Source: Chitinimonas sp. BJYL2 (GTDB lineage Bacteria > Pseudomonadota > Gammaproteobacteria > Burkholderiales > Chitinimonadaceae). From it: DNA of 64,000 bases. The first letter of the stretch is position 1, and every line of letters begins with the position of its first letter. The notes under the pieces were generated by a model. The model had not been told where the DNA came from, ran no database searches, and saw only the letters and a program-made list of their open reading frames with translations. Below, piece by piece: positions 21,633 to 32,558 of the stretch. The DNA lies in the NCBI RefSeq assembly GCF_027257935.1, contig NZ_JANZKW010000001.1, positions 310,001 through 374,000 of the forward strand, given 5' to 3'. The translations under genes and the position numbers were made by a program.

Positions 21633-22136
21633 TTAGTTCCCGGCCTGTGTCAGTTCCGCCAGCTTGCGATCAATCGCATCTGGGGTCATGTGGTTGCACA
21701 TAGTGTGGTTATTCACCAGCATTACCGGCGCGTACCCGCAAGCGCCCATGCATTCACCCTCCTTCAGGGTGAAGCGGCCGTCCGCGGTCGTCTCGTTGTA
21801 GCCGATACCCAACTTCTGTTGCAGATATTCGCCAGCATCTGCACCACCAGACAGCGCGCAGGGCAGGTTCGTGCAGACGGTCAACTTGTACTTACCCACC
21901 GGTGCACGGTCGTACATGTTGTAGAACGTGGCGACTTCATGCGCCGCCATCGGCGCGATGCCCAGATAGTCGGCAACAAACTTGATGGTATCGCTGGACA
22001 ACCAGCCCTTTTCAGTCTGGGCAATGCGCAGGGCCGACATCACGGCCGAGCGCTTCTGGTCCGCCGGATACTTGGCAAGCTCGCGATCAATCTGCGCCAG
22101 CGAGTCGGGGGTAAGCCCGTGGTTGATGTCAGTCAT
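21633..22136 (-). CDS. nuoE: NADH-quinone oxidoreductase subunit E
   Basis: 167-residue thioredoxin-like 2Fe-2S subunit carrying cluster N1a. The four Cys ligands are seen as CTNLPC and, about 35 residues later, CMGAC. A helical N-terminal domain precedes the fold. The start overlaps the nuoD stop by four bases (ATGA), implying translational coupling. Confidence 0.96.
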   Translation of the reverse strand: MTDINHGLTPDSLAQIDRELAKYPADQKRSAVMSALRIAQTEKGWLSSDTIKFVADYLGIAPMAAHEVATFYNMYDRAPVGKYKLTVCTNLPCALSGGADAGEYLQQKLGIGYNETTADGRFTLKEGECMGACGYAPVMLVNNHTMCNHMTPDAIDRKLAELTQAGN

Positions 22137-23386
22137 CGGTCAATCTCTCCGAACACGATATCCATCGTGCCGATAATGGCAACGACGTCGGAAATCATGT
22201 GGCCACGCGCCACCTCATCCAGCGCGGCGAGGTGTGCAAAGCCCGGTGCACGAATTTTCAGGCGGTAGGGTTTGTTGGCGCCATCGGAAACCAGGTAGAT
22301 GCCGAACTCGCCCTTGGGATGCTCAACCGCAGCGTAAGCCTCACCCTCAGGAACGTGCATGCCTTCCGTGAACAGCTTGAAATGATGGATCAGCTCTTCC
22401 ATGTTCGTCTTCATATCGAGACGGGAAGGCGGTGCCACCTTGTGGTTGCTGACAATGACCGGGCCGGGGTTGCTACGCAGCCAATCCACACATTGCTTGA
22501 TGATGCGGTTGGACTGGCGCATTTCTTCAATACGGCACAGATAGCGGTCGTAGCAGTCGCCATTGACCCCCACTGGGATGTCGAAATCCAGCTTGTCGTA
22601 GACTTCGTAAGGCTGCTTCTTGCGCAAATCCCACTCCACACCGGAGCCGCGCAACATTGGGCCAGTCAGCCCCAGCTCCTGAGCGCGCTCGGGGCTGATC
22701 ACGCCGATACCGACGGTACGCTGCTTCCAGATGCGGTTATCCGTCAGCAGCGTTTCGTACTCATCCACATACTTCGGGAAACGCTGGGTAAAGTCTTCGA
22801 TGAAGTCGAGCAGCGAACCTTGGCGGTTCTCGTTGAGCCGGCTAATGGCAGCGGCATTGCGCACTTTGGATGCCTGATACTGCGGCATCGCGTCAGGCAA
22901 ATCACGGTAAACGCCGCCTGGGCGATAGTAGGCCGCATGCATGCGCGCACCAGACACCGCCTCATAGCAATCCATCAGGTCTTCACGCTCGCGGAAAGCG
23001 TAGAGGAAGACCGTCATGGCGCCACAGTCGAGACCATGTGCACCAATCCACATCAGATGATTCAGCACGCGCGTGATTTCATCGAACATCACGCGGATGT
23101 ATTGGGCGCGGATAGGCACATCGATGCCTAGCAGCTTCTCGATCGCCATGACATAGGCGTGCTCATTGGACATCATCGACACATAGTCGAGACGATCCAT
23201 GTAGGGAACCGACTGGATGAAGGTTTTGTGCTCGGCCAGCTTCTCGGTTGCACGATGCAGCAAACCGATGTGCGGATCGGCACGCTGCACAACCTCGCCA
23301 TCCAACTCCAGCACCAGACGCAGCACGCCGTGCGCTGCCGGATGCTGAGGGCCAAAATTCAGGGTGTAGTTCTTGATCTCAGACAC
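22133..23386 (-). CDS. nuoD: NADH-quinone oxidoreductase subunit D
   Basis: 417-residue 49-kDa-type subunit related to the large subunit of NiFe hydrogenases; with NuoB it forms the quinone-reducing site. [19 protein letters not shown] carries the conserved His residues of the quinone pocket, and [19 protein letters not shown] follows. It is separate from nuoC, unlike the fused NuoCD of E. coli, and overlaps it by eight bases. Confidence 0.97.
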   Translation of the reverse strand: MSEIKNYTLNFGPQHPAAHGVLRLVLELDGEVVQRADPHIGLLHRATEKLAEHKTFIQSVPYMDRLDYVSMMSNEHAYVMAIEKLLGIDVPIRAQYIRVMFDEITRVLNHLMWIGAHGLDCGAMTVFLYAFREREDLMDCYEAVSGARMHAAYYRPGGVYRDLPDAMPQYQASKVRNAAAISRLNENRQGSLLDFIEDFTQRFPKYVDEYETLLTDNRIWKQRTVGIGVISPERAQELGLTGPMLRGSGVEWDLRKKQPYEVYDKLDFDIPVGVNGDCYDRYLCRIEEMRQSNRIIKQCVDWLRSNPGPVIVSNHKVAPPSRLDMKTNMEELIHHFKLFTEGMHVPEGEAYAAVEHPKGEFGIYLVSDGANKPYRLKIRAPGFAHLAALDEVARGHMISDVVAIIGTMDIVFGEIDR

Positions 23387-23972
23387 CGTAGTTCTCCTCG
23401 CGAATGATGCGCGGCGTGACTTCGCGCGGCTCGATGGAGACTGGCTGGTAGATCACCCGGCGCTGTACCGGGTCGTAACGCATTTCAACATGGCCAGACA
23501 AGGGGAAGTCCTTGCGGAACGGATGGCCGACAAAGCCGTAGTCAGTAAGGATGCGGCGCAAGTCGGGGTGTCCGGCGAAAACAATGCCGTAAAGATCGAA
23601 GGCTTCGCGCTCGAACCAGTTGACGCCGGCCCAGACCTCCACCATCGAGGCCACCACAGGGAACTCGTCGTCTTCGCAAAACACCCGCACACGTAGACGC
23701 TGATTCAGGGCCACCGACAAGAGGTGGTAAACCACCGCAAAGCGTCGACCCTCCCAGCTGCTGTCTTTGTAGGTGCTGTAGTCCATGCCGCACACGTCGA
23801 CACAGGACTTGAACTGGAAATCCGGATGCGCACACAGGGTGCGGCTGACCTCGGGCCAATCGGCAGCGCGGACCACCAGGGTCAGCTCGTTGAGTGCCTT
23901 TGTCACGGAAACGGCCTTGTCACCCAAGGCCGTTTGCAGCAACTGATGAAGCGCGTCTAGTTTGCTTGCCAT
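23379..23972 (-). CDS. nuoC: NADH-quinone oxidoreductase subunit C
   Basis: 197-residue 30-kDa-type subunit of the peripheral arm, without cofactors. The family signature is visible as [20 protein letters not shown] followed by [20 protein letters not shown]. It lies 14 bases after nuoB and overlaps nuoD by eight bases. Confidence 0.96.
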   Translation of the reverse strand: MASKLDALHQLLQTALGDKAVSVTKALNELTLVVRAADWPEVSRTLCAHPDFQFKSCVDVCGMDYSTYKDSSWEGRRFAVVYHLLSVALNQRLRVRVFCEDDEFPVVASMVEVWAGVNWFEREAFDLYGIVFAGHPDLRRILTDYGFVGHPFRKDFPLSGHVEMRYDPVQRRVIYQPVSIEPREVTPRIIREENYGV

Positions 23973-23986
23973 GATCGAGTTCTTGA

Positions 23987-24481
23987 TTAACGCGCGATGG
24001 TATTGGTGCGCTTGATCTTGTTCTGCAGCTGGATCAGCCCGTACAGCAAGGCCTCCGCTGTAGGCGGACAGCCGGGCACATACACATCCACCGGCACGAT
24101 GCGGTCACAACCACGCACAACCGAGTAGGAGTAGTGATAGTAGCCACCACCATTTGCGCAAGAACCCATCGACAAGACCCAGCGAGGCTCAGGCATCTGG
24201 TCGTAAACCTTGCGCAAGGCCGGGGCCATCTTGTTGCAGAGCGTGCCGGCAACAATCATCAGATCGGACTGGCGGGGACTCGGGCGGAACACGATACCGA
24301 AGCGATCCAGATCGTAGCGGGACGCACCAGCCTGCATCATCTCGACCGCGCAGCACGCAAGGCCGAAGGTCATCGGCCAGAGGGAGCCAGTACGGGTCCA
24401 GTTGACGACCGTATCAATGGTCGTGGTGACGAAGCCTTTTTCCAAGACATTCTGGCCCACGGGATTTTCTGCTACTCCCAT
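23987..24481 (-). CDS. nuoB: NADH-quinone oxidoreductase subunit B
   Basis: 164-residue subunit holding cluster N2, the last electron carrier before quinone. The tandem Cys pair is in [10 protein letters not shown], with further ligands in GSCANGGG and [11 protein letters not shown] place the start at 24481, overlapping the nuoA stop by 10 bases. An in-frame ATG at 24502 would add seven residues. Confidence 0.95.
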   Translation of the reverse strand: MGVAENPVGQNVLEKGFVTTTIDTVVNWTRTGSLWPMTFGLACCAVEMMQAGASRYDLDRFGIVFRPSPRQSDLMIVAGTLCNKMAPALRKVYDQMPEPRWVLSMGSCANGGGYYHYSYSVVRGCDRIVPVDVYVPGCPPTAEALLYGLIQLQNKIKRTNTIAR

Positions 24482-24840
24482 TCCAGCGCCCCCTTCTTCC
24501 ATTCATAGATAAAGCCAACCACCAGAATCGCCAAAAACACCATCATTGCCAGGAAACCGGCAAAGCCGACTTCTTTGATGACAGCCGCCCATGGCAACAG
24601 GAAGGCCACTTCAAGATCGAACAGGATGAACAGGATGGCCACGAGGTAGTACCGCACATCGAACTGCATGCGCGCATCCTCGAACGCCTCAAAACCGCAC
24701 TCATAGGGCGAGAGCTTTGCCGAATCAGGGCGATTGGTGCCCAACAACGCACCAACCAACTTACCCAACGCCATGGGGGCAACCCCAACCAGCAATCCCA
24801 CTACCATGAACAGCAGGACCGGGAAGTAACTTTCGAGCAT
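24472..24840 (-). CDS. nuoA: NADH-quinone oxidoreductase subunit A
   Basis: 122-residue ND3-type membrane subunit with three helices and the loop [20 protein letters not shown], whose Cys lies near the quinone tunnel. It is the first gene of the complex I operon. The 104 bases between tRNA-Leu and nuoA should hold the operon promoter unless the tRNA is co-transcribed; TCGGAGAG lies seven bases before the ATG. Confidence 0.96.
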   Translation of the reverse strand: MLESYFPVLLFMVVGLLVGVAPMALGKLVGALLGTNRPDSAKLSPYECGFEAFEDARMQFDVRYYLVAILFILFDLEVAFLLPWAAVIKEVGFAGFLAMMVFLAILVVGFIYEWKKGALEWE

Positions 24841-24944
24841 GGACGCTCTCCGATTCGGTTTTCAGTTTCGGATTTTGCAGCGACAACGAACATTGCCGCA
24901 GACGCTACCGTAACGATGACCTGTATACAGTAGCCGATTTGATT

Positions 24945-25029
24945 TGGTGCCGACAGTGAGACTCGAACTCACACAGCTTGCGCCACTACCCCCTCAAGAT
25001 AGCGTGTCTACCAATTTCACCATGTCGGC
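24945..25029 (-). tRNA. tRNA-Leu (anticodon GAG)
   Basis: 85-nt class II tRNA on the minus strand. The acceptor GCCGACA pairs with TGTCGGC, followed by discriminator A and encoded CCA. The anticodon stem CTATC/GGTAG encloses TTGAGGG, so the anticodon is GAG, reading CUC/CUU. A long variable arm is present. Its position between secG and nuoA is a conserved betaproteobacterial arrangement. Confidence 0.95.
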
Positions 25030-25054
25030 ACAGCAAGAACTCAACTTACGAGGA

Positions 25055-25414
25055 TCAGTCAGGAATACTGTTTTGCTTACCCTGATCGACCGGCACAGCA
25101 GGCACCTGACCCGAGGTCGTGGCAGGCGCAGTTTTCACCACATCAGACATCACACCACCGCCAGAAGTGGCCACCACATTGGTGTCGATCTTCACAAGTG
25201 CGAGCAGCGTGCAGAAGAAAATTGTAGCACCAACGGCCGTCGCCCTGCTCAGAAAATTTGCCGAACCCGTGGCACCAAACAGGCTACCCGCCGAGCCGCC
25301 GCCAAAGGCTGCGCCCATATCCGCACCCTTGCCATGCTGCAAGAGCACCAACACGATCACAACCAGGGCAGACAGAACGTTCAGCACCTGAATAACGCTT
25401 TTGAAGATTTCCAT
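25055..25414 (-). CDS. secG: preprotein translocase subunit SecG
   Basis: 119-residue SecG. Two membrane helices (about 3-22 and 52-72) flank the conserved loop QHGKGADMGAAFGGGSAGSLFG, shown here as QHGKGADMGAAFGGG. A polar Pro/Ala-rich tail follows. SecG assists SecYE during protein export. The start at 25414 lies two bases after the tpiA stop; an in-frame TTG further upstream is less likely. Confidence 0.95.
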   Translation of the reverse strand: MEIFKSVIQVLNVLSALVVIVLVLLQHGKGADMGAAFGGGSAGSLFGATGSANFLSRATAVGATIFFCTLLALVKIDTNVVATSGGGVMSDVVKTAPATTSGQVPAVPVDQGKQNSIPD

Positions 25415-25416
25415 AA

Positions 25417-26142
25417 TCAACTCGCAGCTCGGCAAATTTCACCGAATTCTTTTGCATCCAGCGAAGCACCGCCAACCAAGACGCCATCCACCGCCGAAAG
25501 CGCAAGGATATCCGCCGCATTCACCGCCTTGACGCTACCACCGTAAAGTACGGCATAGCTTGCACCAAGGCAGCGCTTGATAAATTCATGCATCTGAGCA
25601 ATCTGCTCCAGTGAAGCAGCCCGCCCTGTACCTATCGCCCAGATCGGCTCGTAAGCCACGCAAAAGCGCTTGGGCGTTGCGCCGCGTGCCATCAGCGTAT
25701 GAAGCTGCGCCAACTGCGACTCGATCTTTGCTTCCGCCCTGCCACCATCGCGCTCTGCCAGCGTCTCGCCAACGCAGACTACGCCGAACAAACCCACCTC
25801 AAGCAGGCGCGCCAGCTTGTTCATGACCGACTCGTCGGTTTCGGCGAAATACCGCCGCCGCTCTGAGTGGCCGATGATGGCTAGATGACACCCGACATCA
25901 CGCAACATCCGCGCAGACACTTCACCAGTGTAGGCGCCGTCTCCGTGCTCGCTGACATTCTGGGCGCCCAGTCGCAAGGACGAACCGGCCAGTCGCTCAC
26001 CCGCCCGTTGCAGATAGGGCGAGGGGACACATACCGATACATCCGCGGGCAATGTCTGCTTCAGCAATTGATCGAGCACATCATCGATCACCACTGCCGA
26101 ACCGTTCATTTTCCAGTTGCCGACTATATGCTTGCGTTTCAT
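25417..26142 (-). CDS. tpiA: triosephosphate isomerase
   Basis: 241 residues. It interconverts dihydroxyacetone phosphate and glyceraldehyde-3-phosphate. The catalytic residues are seen in VGNWKMNG (Lys), IGHSERR (His) and AYEPIWAIGTGRAAS (Glu and the mobile loop). YGGSVKAVNA forms the phosphate-binding loop. The ATG at 26142 is preceded by GGGTGAG; the GTG two codons upstream is less likely. tpiA-secG is co-transcribed, diverging from pstS. Confidence 0.96.
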   Translation of the reverse strand: MKRKHIVGNWKMNGSAVVIDDVLDQLLKQTLPADVSVCVPSPYLQRAGERLAGSSLRLGAQNVSEHGDGAYTGEVSARMLRDVGCHLAIIGHSERRRYFAETDESVMNKLARLLEVGLFGVVCVGETLAERDGGRAEAKIESQLAQLHTLMARGATPKRFCVAYEPIWAIGTGRAASLEQIAQMHEFIKRCLGASYAVLYGGSVKAVNAADILALSAVDGVLVGGASLDAKEFGEICRAAS

Positions 26143-26253
26143 GAGCACTCACCCGGCATCCAGCAAAGGCCGCGGATTCTAATCGCTCACCCGGAACGAG
26201 TCAAACCAGCCAGCCCATCACCGGCGTGCAGTTGTAATCTTTTCGAAATATAC

Positions 26254-26266
26254 GATGATTATCATC
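26254..26266. promoter_or_regulatory. 13-nt palindrome between tpiA and pstS
   Basis: A perfect 6-1-6 palindrome (GATGATTATCATC) lies in the 213-base divergent region between tpiA and pstS. It resembles part of a Fur box but is shorter than the 19-bp consensus. I found no convincing pair of CTGTCAT repeats for PhoB in this region. An operator role is speculative. Confidence 0.25.
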
Positions 26267-26355
26267 TGGCTCGTCCCTGAATCCTGGCGGCCACGCTTAC
26301 GGCTAGCGAAGGTTCATGCACTCACAGTTTAGATAGATACAAACGGAGAAACAGC

Positions 26356-27399
26356 ATGCAATGGTCATTCGGTCGTAAGTTGTTGGTTACTGCCATCATC
26401 GGTCTCGGCGCAACCGTCGCTCAAGCAGCAGACATCACCGGCGCAGGCGCCAGCTTTCCTTACCCGCTGTATGCAAAGTGGGCTGAGGTCTACAAGCAGA
26501 AAACCGGCAACGGCCTGAACTATCAGTCGATCGGCTCGGGTGGCGGCATCAAGCAGATCCAGGCCAAGACCGTGGACTTTGGCGCATCGGATGCCCCGTT
26601 GAAGCCAGAAGAGCTCGCCAAGAGCGGCCTGCAGCAATTCCCCACTGTGATGGGCGGCGTGGTACCGGTCTACAATCTGCCCGGCGTGCCGGCAGGCCAG
26701 CTCAAGCTGACACCCGCGCTGCTCGCTGATATTTACCTCGGCAAGATCAAGACCTGGAATGACCCGGCGATCGCCGCGCTGAACAAGGGTGTGGCGCTGC
26801 CCCAGCTGGCCATCAATATCATTCGCCGCGCCGATGGCTCGGGCACTACGTTCATCTTCACCAATTACCTCTCGAAGATCAGCCCCGAGTGGAAGTCCAA
26901 GGTGGGCGAAGGTACCGCGGTGGCTTGGCCAGCCGGTGTAGGCGGCAAAGGTAACGAAGGCGTCGCTGCTTATGTTCAGCGCCTCAAGGGTGCCATCGGC
27001 TATGTCGAGTACGCTTACGCCAAGAAGAACAAGCTCGCCCACGTTGCCCTGCAGAACCGCGATGGCGCGTTCGTGACGCCGAGCGAAGAGTCGTTCAAGG
27101 CGGCCGCTGCATACGCCGACTGGAAGAACGCACCGGGCTTCTATGAGATCCTGACCAACGAACCGGGCAAGGCATCGTGGCCCATCGTCGGCGCCACCTT
27201 TATCCTGATGCACACCAAGCAGGACAAGGGAGCGCAGGCTCAAGAAGTGCTGAAGTTCTTCGATTGGGCCTACAGTGCCGAAGGCGACAAGATGGCACTG
27301 GATCTGGACTACATCCCCATGCCGGATGAAGTGGTGGCACAGATCAAGGCATCGTGGAAAAAGATGACTGACAATCAAGGCGCGGCCGTAATCAAGTAA
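26356..27399 (+). CDS. pstS: phosphate ABC transporter substrate-binding protein
   Basis: 347-residue periplasmic phosphate-binding protein. A signal peptide (about 1-24) ends AQA before [21 protein letters not shown] and [16 protein letters not shown] are the phosphate-contact motifs of PstS. The start is supported by CGGAG seven bases upstream. It heads pstSCAB; a hairpin just after its stop (27413-27431) may help keep pstS mRNA more abundant than the rest. Confidence 0.96.
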   Translation: MQWSFGRKLLVTAIIGLGATVAQAADITGAGASFPYPLYAKWAEVYKQKTGNGLNYQSIGSGGGIKQIQAKTVDFGASDAPLKPEELAKSGLQQFPTVMGGVVPVYNLPGVPAGQLKLTPALLADIYLGKIKTWNDPAIAALNKGVALPQLAINIIRRADGSGTTFIFTNYLSKISPEWKSKVGEGTAVAWPAGVGGKGNEGVAAYVQRLKGAIGYVEYAYAKKNKLAHVALQNRDGAFVTPSEESFKAAAAYADWKNAPGFYEILTNEPGKASWPIVGATFILMHTKQDKGAQAQEVLKFFDWAYSAEGDKMALDLDYIPMPDEVVAQIKASWKKMTDNQGAAVIK

Positions 27400-27412
27400 A
27401 CTTCGCGCCCAA

Positions 27413-27431
27413 CCCGCCTTAATCCGGCGGG
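27413..27431 (+). other. intercistronic hairpin after pstS
   Basis: A 6-bp G+C stem (27413-27418 with 27426-27431) and 7-base loop in the 106-base gap between pstS and pstC. No T-run follows, so it is more likely an mRNA-stabilising or processing element than a terminator. This would fit the higher demand for the binding protein. Confidence 0.4.
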
Positions 27432-27505
27432 ATCACACAGCAGCGGCAGGAATTGATGCAAGCAGTCAGTTCCTGCCGATTTGTTCGTTTCAACGCGAGA
27501 AGTCC

Positions 27506-28504
27506 ATGTCCGCAAATAGTCCTACACGGCGTTTCCAGCTCGCTGACGCACTGTTCTTCAATCTCACACGCGGTGCGGCAGTGCTGGTGCTCGTGTTACT
27601 GACCGGCATCATCCTGTCGCTGATCCATGGCGGCTGGGAATCCATCAGTACCTACGGTGCTGGGTTCATCTTTTCACCCGACTGGAATCCGGTCTCGGAA
27701 CAGTTCGGCGCCTGGTTGCCTATTCAAGGTACGCTCATCACGTCAGCGATTGCGCTGCTGATCGCCGTACCCGTCAGCTTCGGCATCGCGATATTCCTGA
27801 CCGAGCTTTCCCCACTCTGGCTGCGCCGCCCGCTCGGCATTGCCATCGAGTTGCTTGCCGGCATCCCGTCCATCATCTACGGCATCTGGGGTTTGTTTGT
27901 GGTCGCCCCGATCCTAATGGAAGGCCTTCCGGTGAAGCTGGGTCAGACCCTGCTGTTCACCATCCCCCCCATCCAGCAATGGCTTACGGAAACCACAGCA
28001 GGGATACCATTGCTGGGTAGCCTGTTTGACGGCCCGCCCTTCGGCGTCGGCATGTTCACTGCCGGCGTGATCCTCGCGATCATGGTGATCCCCTACATTG
28101 CCTCGGTCATGCGTGACGTGTTCGAGATCGTTCCCTCCATGCTCAAGGAATCGGCCTACGGCCTGGGTGCCACGACCTGGGAAGTGGTGTGGAACGTGGT
28201 ACTGCCTTACACCAAGACCGGCGTCATCGGCGGCATCATGCTCGGCCTGGGTCGTGCACTGGGTGAAACCATGGCGGTCACCTTCGTGATCGGCAACTCT
28301 TACGACAAGATCCAGTCGCTATTCCACCCCGGCAATTCGATTGCTTCCATCCTGGCCAATGAGTTCGCCGAGGCGAGCTCTGCCCTGCACTACGGTGCGC
28401 TGATCGAGATGGGCCTGATCCTGTTCCTCATCACCTTCATCGTACTGGCTTGCTCCAAACTGCTACTGCTCCGCCTGCAAAAGGGCGAAGGCAGCAACGC
28501 CTGA
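27506..28504 (+). CDS. pstC: phosphate ABC transporter permease PstC
   Basis: 332-residue inner-membrane permease with six predicted helices. The cytoplasmic EAA loop contacting PstB is seen as [20 protein letters not shown]. The long periplasmic segment before the second half is usual for PstC. It is followed by pstA after 13 bases. Confidence 0.95.
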   Translation: MSANSPTRRFQLADALFFNLTRGAAVLVLVLLTGIILSLIHGGWESISTYGAGFIFSPDWNPVSEQFGAWLPIQGTLITSAIALLIAVPVSFGIAIFLTELSPLWLRRPLGIAIELLAGIPSIIYGIWGLFVVAPILMEGLPVKLGQTLLFTIPPIQQWLTETTAGIPLLGSLFDGPPFGVGMFTAGVILAIMVIPYIASVMRDVFEIVPSMLKESAYGLGATTWEVVWNVVLPYTKTGVIGGIMLGLGRALGETMAVTFVIGNSYDKIQSLFHPGNSIASILANEFAEASSALHYGALIEMGLILFLITFIVLACSKLLLLRLQKGEGSNA

Positions 28505-28517
28505 GCCCGGAGAAACC

Positions 28518-29363
28518 ATGAATCCCTCTCTCTACAAGCGCAGACGCATCGTCAACGCCTTCAACCTCACCATGTCCATGCTGACCATGCTCTTCGGTCT
28601 GTTCTGGCTGGTGTGGATCCTCTACACCCTCTTCGCCAATGGCCTGCAGGCCATTAGCCTGGATGTCTTCCTGCATGACACGCCCGGCCCGGACTCGGCA
28701 GGCGGCGGCTTGCGCAATGCCATTCTGGGCAGCCTGATGATGGCCACGACGGGTACCTTGATCGGCACCCCGATCGGCATCCTGGCCGGCATATATCTGG
28801 CCGAACATGGTCAGCGTGGCTGGCTGGCGCCCACCGTGCGCTTCATCAACGATATTCTGTTGTCCGCGCCATCCATCGTGATCGGCCTGTTCGTCTGGAT
28901 CGTTTACGTCAAGACCATCGGCCACTTCTCCGCCTGGGCTGGCAGCTTTGCGCTGGCCCTGCTGGTCATCCCGGTGGTGCTGCGGACCACCGAAAACATG
29001 TTGCGCCTCGTGCCCAGCGCGATGCGTGAAGCAGCTTACGCCCTGGGCGCACCACGCTGGAAGGTGGTGACTGCAGTCACGCTGCGCGCCGCGAAGGCTG
29101 GCGTACTCACAGGTATCCTGCTCGCAGTGGCACGTATCTCTGGTGAAACCGCCCCGCTGCTGTTTACCGCCCTGAGTAACCAGTTCTTCAGCATGAACAT
29201 GAATGAGCCTATGGCCAACTTGCCGGTTGTCATCTTCCGCTTTGCCATGAGCCCGTATGAGAACTGGATCAATCTCGCCTGGGCCGCAGCCCTGATCGTG
29301 ACGCTGGCAGTACTGACGCTCAATATCCTCGCCCGCAGCCTGCTCAAGCGCGAACAAAGCTGA
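28518..29363 (+). CDS. pstA: phosphate ABC transporter permease PstA
   Basis: 281-residue partner permease with six membrane helices. The EAA loop is visible as [20 protein letters not shown], followed by [16 protein letters not shown] lies just before the start ATG. PstA and PstC form the channel that PstB energises. Confidence 0.95.
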   Translation: MNPSLYKRRRIVNAFNLTMSMLTMLFGLFWLVWILYTLFANGLQAISLDVFLHDTPGPDSAGGGLRNAILGSLMMATTGTLIGTPIGILAGIYLAEHGQRGWLAPTVRFINDILLSAPSIVIGLFVWIVYVKTIGHFSAWAGSFALALLVIPVVLRTTENMLRLVPSAMREAAYALGAPRWKVVTAVTLRAAKAGVLTGILLAVARISGETAPLLFTALSNQFFSMNMNEPMANLPVVIFRFAMSPYENWINLAWAAALIVTLAVLTLNILARSLLKREQS

Positions 29364-29385
29364 CCGGCCGCCGCACTGAATTCGA

Positions 29386-30171
29386 ATGAAAGCTCACTCC
29401 ATGACTGAGACCACCGCCGCACCGAAGCTGTCCGTACGTGACCTGAACTTTTTTTACGGCAATTTCCACGCGCTCAAGAACATCAATCTCGATATTCACG
29501 AGAAGAAGGTTACCGCCTTCATCGGCCCGTCCGGCTGTGGCAAGTCCACACTGCTGCGCACCTTCAACCGCATGTACGATCTGTATCCCAAGCTGCGTGC
29601 TGAGGGCCAGATCCTGCTGAATGGCAAGAACATGTTGGAAAATGGCGTGGATCTGAACCTGCTCCGCGCCAAGGTTGGCATGGTGTTCCAGAAGCCGACG
29701 CCGTTCCCGATGTCGATCTACGACAACATCGCATTCGGCGTGAAGCTGTACGAAAACCTGTCGCGCTCGGAAATGGATGATCGCGTCGAGTGGGCACTGC
29801 AGAAAGCCGCACTTTGGAATGAGGCCAAGGACAAGCTGCGCCAGTCGGGTCTGGGCCTGTCGGGTGGTCAGCAGCAGCGTCTTTGCATCGCGCGCGCGGT
29901 TGCCGTGAAACCGGAAGTGGTGCTGCTGGATGAGCCCACATCGGCACTGGATCCGATCTCGACCGCGCACATCGAAGAGCTGATCCACGAGCTCAAGCAG
30001 GATTACACGATTGCCATCGTGACCCACAATATGCAGCAGGCCGCCCGCGTGTCCGACTACACGGCCTACATGTATCTGGGCGAGATGGTCGAATTCGGTG
30101 AAACCGACCAGATCTTTACCAAGCCAGCCAAGAAAGAAACGGAAGACTACATCACCGGCAAGTTCGGTTGA
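29386..30171 (+). CDS. pstB: phosphate ABC transporter ATPase PstB
   Basis: 261-residue ABC ATPase. Walker A is GPSGCGKST, the signature is LSGGQQQR, Walker B is [13 protein letters not shown], and the switch His lies in [10 protein letters not shown]. Neither the ATG at 29386 nor that at 29401 has a clear Shine-Dalgarno, so the start is uncertain by five residues. It is the last gene of the operon here: no phoU follows, only a terminator and the convergent glmM. Confidence 0.95.
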   Translation: MKAHSMTETTAAPKLSVRDLNFFYGNFHALKNINLDIHEKKVTAFIGPSGCGKSTLLRTFNRMYDLYPKLRAEGQILLNGKNMLENGVDLNLLRAKVGMVFQKPTPFPMSIYDNIAFGVKLYENLSRSEMDDRVEWALQKAALWNEAKDKLRQSGLGLSGGQQQRLCIARAVAVKPEVVLLDEPTSALDPISTAHIEELIHELKQDYTIAIVTHNMQQAARVSDYTAYMYLGEMVEFGETDQIFTKPAKKETEDYITGKFG

Positions 30172-30181
30172 TCAGGCCCCG

Positions 30182-30225
30182 CATCAACAAAAAGGCGACG
30201 GATATCCGTCGCCTTTTTGTTGATG
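30182..30225. terminator. perfect 44-nt palindromic bidirectional terminator
   Basis: Positions 30182-30203 are the exact reverse complement of 30204-30225, with no unpaired centre. A G+C-rich core is flanked by A5 and T5 tracts, so the hairpin works as a factor-independent terminator for both pstB (+) and glmM (-). It lies between the two convergent stops. Confidence 0.9.
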
Positions 30226-30238
30226 ATTGTTCGCCCGA

Positions 30239-31588
30239 TCAAGCTGCAGCCTCAGCGACCACATGCGCAAGCCGGGTGGCCCAGCGCTCGCTCAACGCGG
30301 CATCATCTGCCTCGACCATCACGCGCAGCACGGGCTCGGTACCAGAAGGCCGCAGCAAGACCCGTCCACGGTTGGCGAGTTCGCATTCGGCCTCGACCAG
30401 CGCGGCCTGGATGCTGAGGCTAGCGCGGAAATCAAAGCCCTTCTGAATACGTACATTCTTGAGCACCTGCGGGTAAATCAGCAGATCGGCGCAGCTCTCA
30501 GCCAGGGTAGTACCCCCCAGACGTACCGCGGCCAGCACCTGCAGTGCCGACACGATCGCATCACCGGTGCTGTGCTTATCCAGGCACAAGAGATGGCCGG
30601 AATTCTCGCCGCCAAGCAACCAGCCCTTTTCCTGCAAGAGCTCCAGGACGTAACGATCGCCCACTTTGGCGCGGGCAAAAGGAATATCCAGCCGCGCTAG
30701 CGCATGCTCCAAACCCAGGTTCGACATCAGCGTGCCGACAACACCGCCGCCCAACTGGTCTTGCGATGCCAGATGGCGCGCCATCACGTACAGGAGCTGA
30801 TCGCCGTCGTACAGTCGGCCCTGGGCATCCACCATCATCAAGCGGTCGCCATCGCCATCAAGCGCGATGCCGAAATCCGCCTTCTCGGCCAACACGCGGG
30901 CGCGCATGGCTTCCGGCTCGGTGGCGCCGACGCCCTCATTGATATTGAGGCCATTGGGCGTATTGCCCATGGCAATCACATCAGCACCGAGTTCATGGAA
31001 TACATGTGGTGCGATCTGGTAACCGGCGCCATGGGCACAATCCACCACGATGCGTACGCCTCGCAGGTCGCGATCACCGGGGAAAGTGCTCTTGCAGAAC
31101 TCGATGTAACGGCCCGCGGCGTCATTCACCCGCCAGGCCTTGCCCAGCTCCGCCGCACCGACACACGACATGGCTTTGTCGAGTTCCGCCTCGATTTCAG
31201 CCTCCACGGCGTCATCCAGCTTGCGCCCGCCCTCGCCGAAAAACTTGATGCCGTTATCCTCGAAAGGATTATGCGACGCCGAAATCACGACACCCGCCGA
31301 AAGACGCAGTGCACGCACCAGGTAGGCGACACCCGGCGTTGTCAGCGGGCCGGTCAGATGTACGTCCACGCCAGCCGCAGACAGGCCGGCTTGCAATGCG
31401 GACTCCAGCATATAACCCGAAATGCGCGTGTCCTTGCCAATCAAGACCGCCGCATGGGTACCACCACCGCGCCGGGCGGCCAGCACCTTGCCGGCGGCAT
31501 AGCCCAGCCGCATCGTGAAATCGGGGGTAATCGGATAATCCCCTACCCTGCCGCGCACACCATCCGTGCCGAAATACTTCCTGCTCAT
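30239..31588 (-). CDS. glmM: phosphoglucosamine mutase
   Basis: 449 residues. It converts glucosamine-6-phosphate to glucosamine-1-phosphate for UDP-GlcNAc, peptidoglycan and LPS synthesis. The phosphoserine loop is [12 protein letters not shown], the metal site DGDGDR and the phosphate-binding site [14 protein letters not shown]. The ATG at 31588 follows GGAG with five bases spacing; the GTG two codons upstream is less likely. It is the last gene of rlmE-ftsH-folP-glmM. Confidence 0.96.
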   Translation of the reverse strand: MSRKYFGTDGVRGRVGDYPITPDFTMRLGYAAGKVLAARRGGGTHAAVLIGKDTRISGYMLESALQAGLSAAGVDVHLTGPLTTPGVAYLVRALRLSAGVVISASHNPFEDNGIKFFGEGGRKLDDAVEAEIEAELDKAMSCVGAAELGKAWRVNDAAGRYIEFCKSTFPGDRDLRGVRIVVDCAHGAGYQIAPHVFHELGADVIAMGNTPNGLNINEGVGATEPEAMRARVLAEKADFGIALDGDGDRLMMVDAQGRLYDGDQLLYVMARHLASQDQLGGGVVGTLMSNLGLEHALARLDIPFARAKVGDRYVLELLQEKGWLLGGENSGHLLCLDKHSTGDAIVSALQVLAAVRLGGTTLAESCADLLIYPQVLKNVRIQKGFDFRASLSIQAALVEAECELANRGRVLLRPSGTEPVLRVMVEADDAALSERWATRLAHVVAEAAA

Positions 31589-31664
31589 GCTCACTCCATC
31601 TGTTCTGGCGCGCTCGATAGCCGCCTGTATAGGGTTCTGCTGATAGCGCTGCCCATCCGCCGAC

Positions 31665-32510
31665 TTACCGCCGAGTCCCCAGCGCCGACCATGTCCTCAT
31701 GGCATCAACCGTATCGCGAACGGCATGTACTCGCACAATGGCCGCCCCGGACTGCGCAGCCATCAGCGCGGCAGCGACACTGGCCGCATCGCGCCCTTGC
31801 GCGGGACGACCATCCAGAATCTGGCCCAGCATGGATTTGCGCGATACGCCTACAAGCAAGGGACTGAGTAATGTTGTCAGCCCGGGCAATGCCCGGAACA
31901 AAGCGAGATTGTGCTCGAAACCCTTGCCGAATCCAAAGCCGGGATCCAGCACGATGCGTTCAGGTGCGATACCTGCCGTCATGGCAAGCTGGCGCCGTGT
32001 AACGAGATACCTGCTGACCTCGTCTACCACATCCACATAGTCTGGTTGCACCTGCATGGTTTGTGGCTCGCCTTGCTTGTGCATCAGGCAAACTGCCACC
32101 TTGCTGTGCGCCACCACCTCCAACGCACCAGGTGCCTCCAGCGCGGCAATATCGTTCACCAGATCCACACCTGCCGCGATAGCCGCACGCATGACCTCGG
32201 GCTTGCGGGTGTCGATCGAGAGAGGAACCTGCCAGTCATGCAAGGCCTGCAAGACCGGCAATACACGCTGAAGCTCGGTCTCTACACTCACCGTGGCCGC
32301 GCCGGGGCGCGTAGATTCGCCCCCGATATCCAGGATGTCCGCCCCCTCATCAAGCAGGCGCCGGGCGTGCCGGAGTGCCGCATCAAGCGTGTCGTGGCAA
32401 CCGCCGTCCGAGAATGAATCCGGTGTCACGTTGACGATGCCCATGACAAGCGGGCGATCCAGGCTCAGTCTGAAACGGCCTGCATGAAGAATAGTGGGAT
32501 GCGCGGTCAT
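31665..32510 (-). CDS. folP: dihydropteroate synthase
   Basis: 281-residue TIM-barrel enzyme that joins p-aminobenzoate to the pterin in folate synthesis; it is the sulfonamide target. All hallmarks are visible: [33 protein letters not shown] and DPGFGFGK. It lies 48 bases after ftsH, across a strong hairpin, and 76 bases before glmM. Confidence 0.96.
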   Translation of the reverse strand: MTAHPTILHAGRFRLSLDRPLVMGIVNVTPDSFSDGGCHDTLDAALRHARRLLDEGADILDIGGESTRPGAATVSVETELQRVLPVLQALHDWQVPLSIDTRKPEVMRAAIAAGVDLVNDIAALEAPGALEVVAHSKVAVCLMHKQGEPQTMQVQPDYVDVVDEVSRYLVTRRQLAMTAGIAPERIVLDPGFGFGKGFEHNLALFRALPGLTTLLSPLLVGVSRKSMLGQILDGRPAQGRDAASVAAALMAAQSGAAIVRVHAVRDTVDAMRTWSALGTRR

Positions 32511-32518
32511 AAAGGAAA

Positions 32519-32543
32519 ACGACAGCGAGCATCTCGCTGTCGT
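32519..32543 (-). terminator. hairpin between ftsH and folP
   Basis: Perfect 11-bp stem (32519-32529 with 32533-32543) with a 3-base loop. On the minus strand it is followed by a short T-rich stretch (TTTTCCTTT counting the stem end). It starts about 15 bases after the ftsH stop and ends eight bases before the folP start. It may be a weak intra-operon terminator or may stabilise ftsH mRNA, and it crowds the folP ribosome binding site. Confidence 0.6.
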
Positions 32544-32558
32544 CTTGGAAAGGTAGGA

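Noticed and set aside
24921-24930. CTGTATACAG as a LexA site before nuoA
   Set aside because: The CTG and CAG halves are 4 bases apart, not the 10 needed for the usual LexA box.
26281-26355. PhoB box upstream of pstS
   Set aside because: No pair of CTGTCAT-like repeats 4 bases apart could be made out, though regulation by phosphate is expected.
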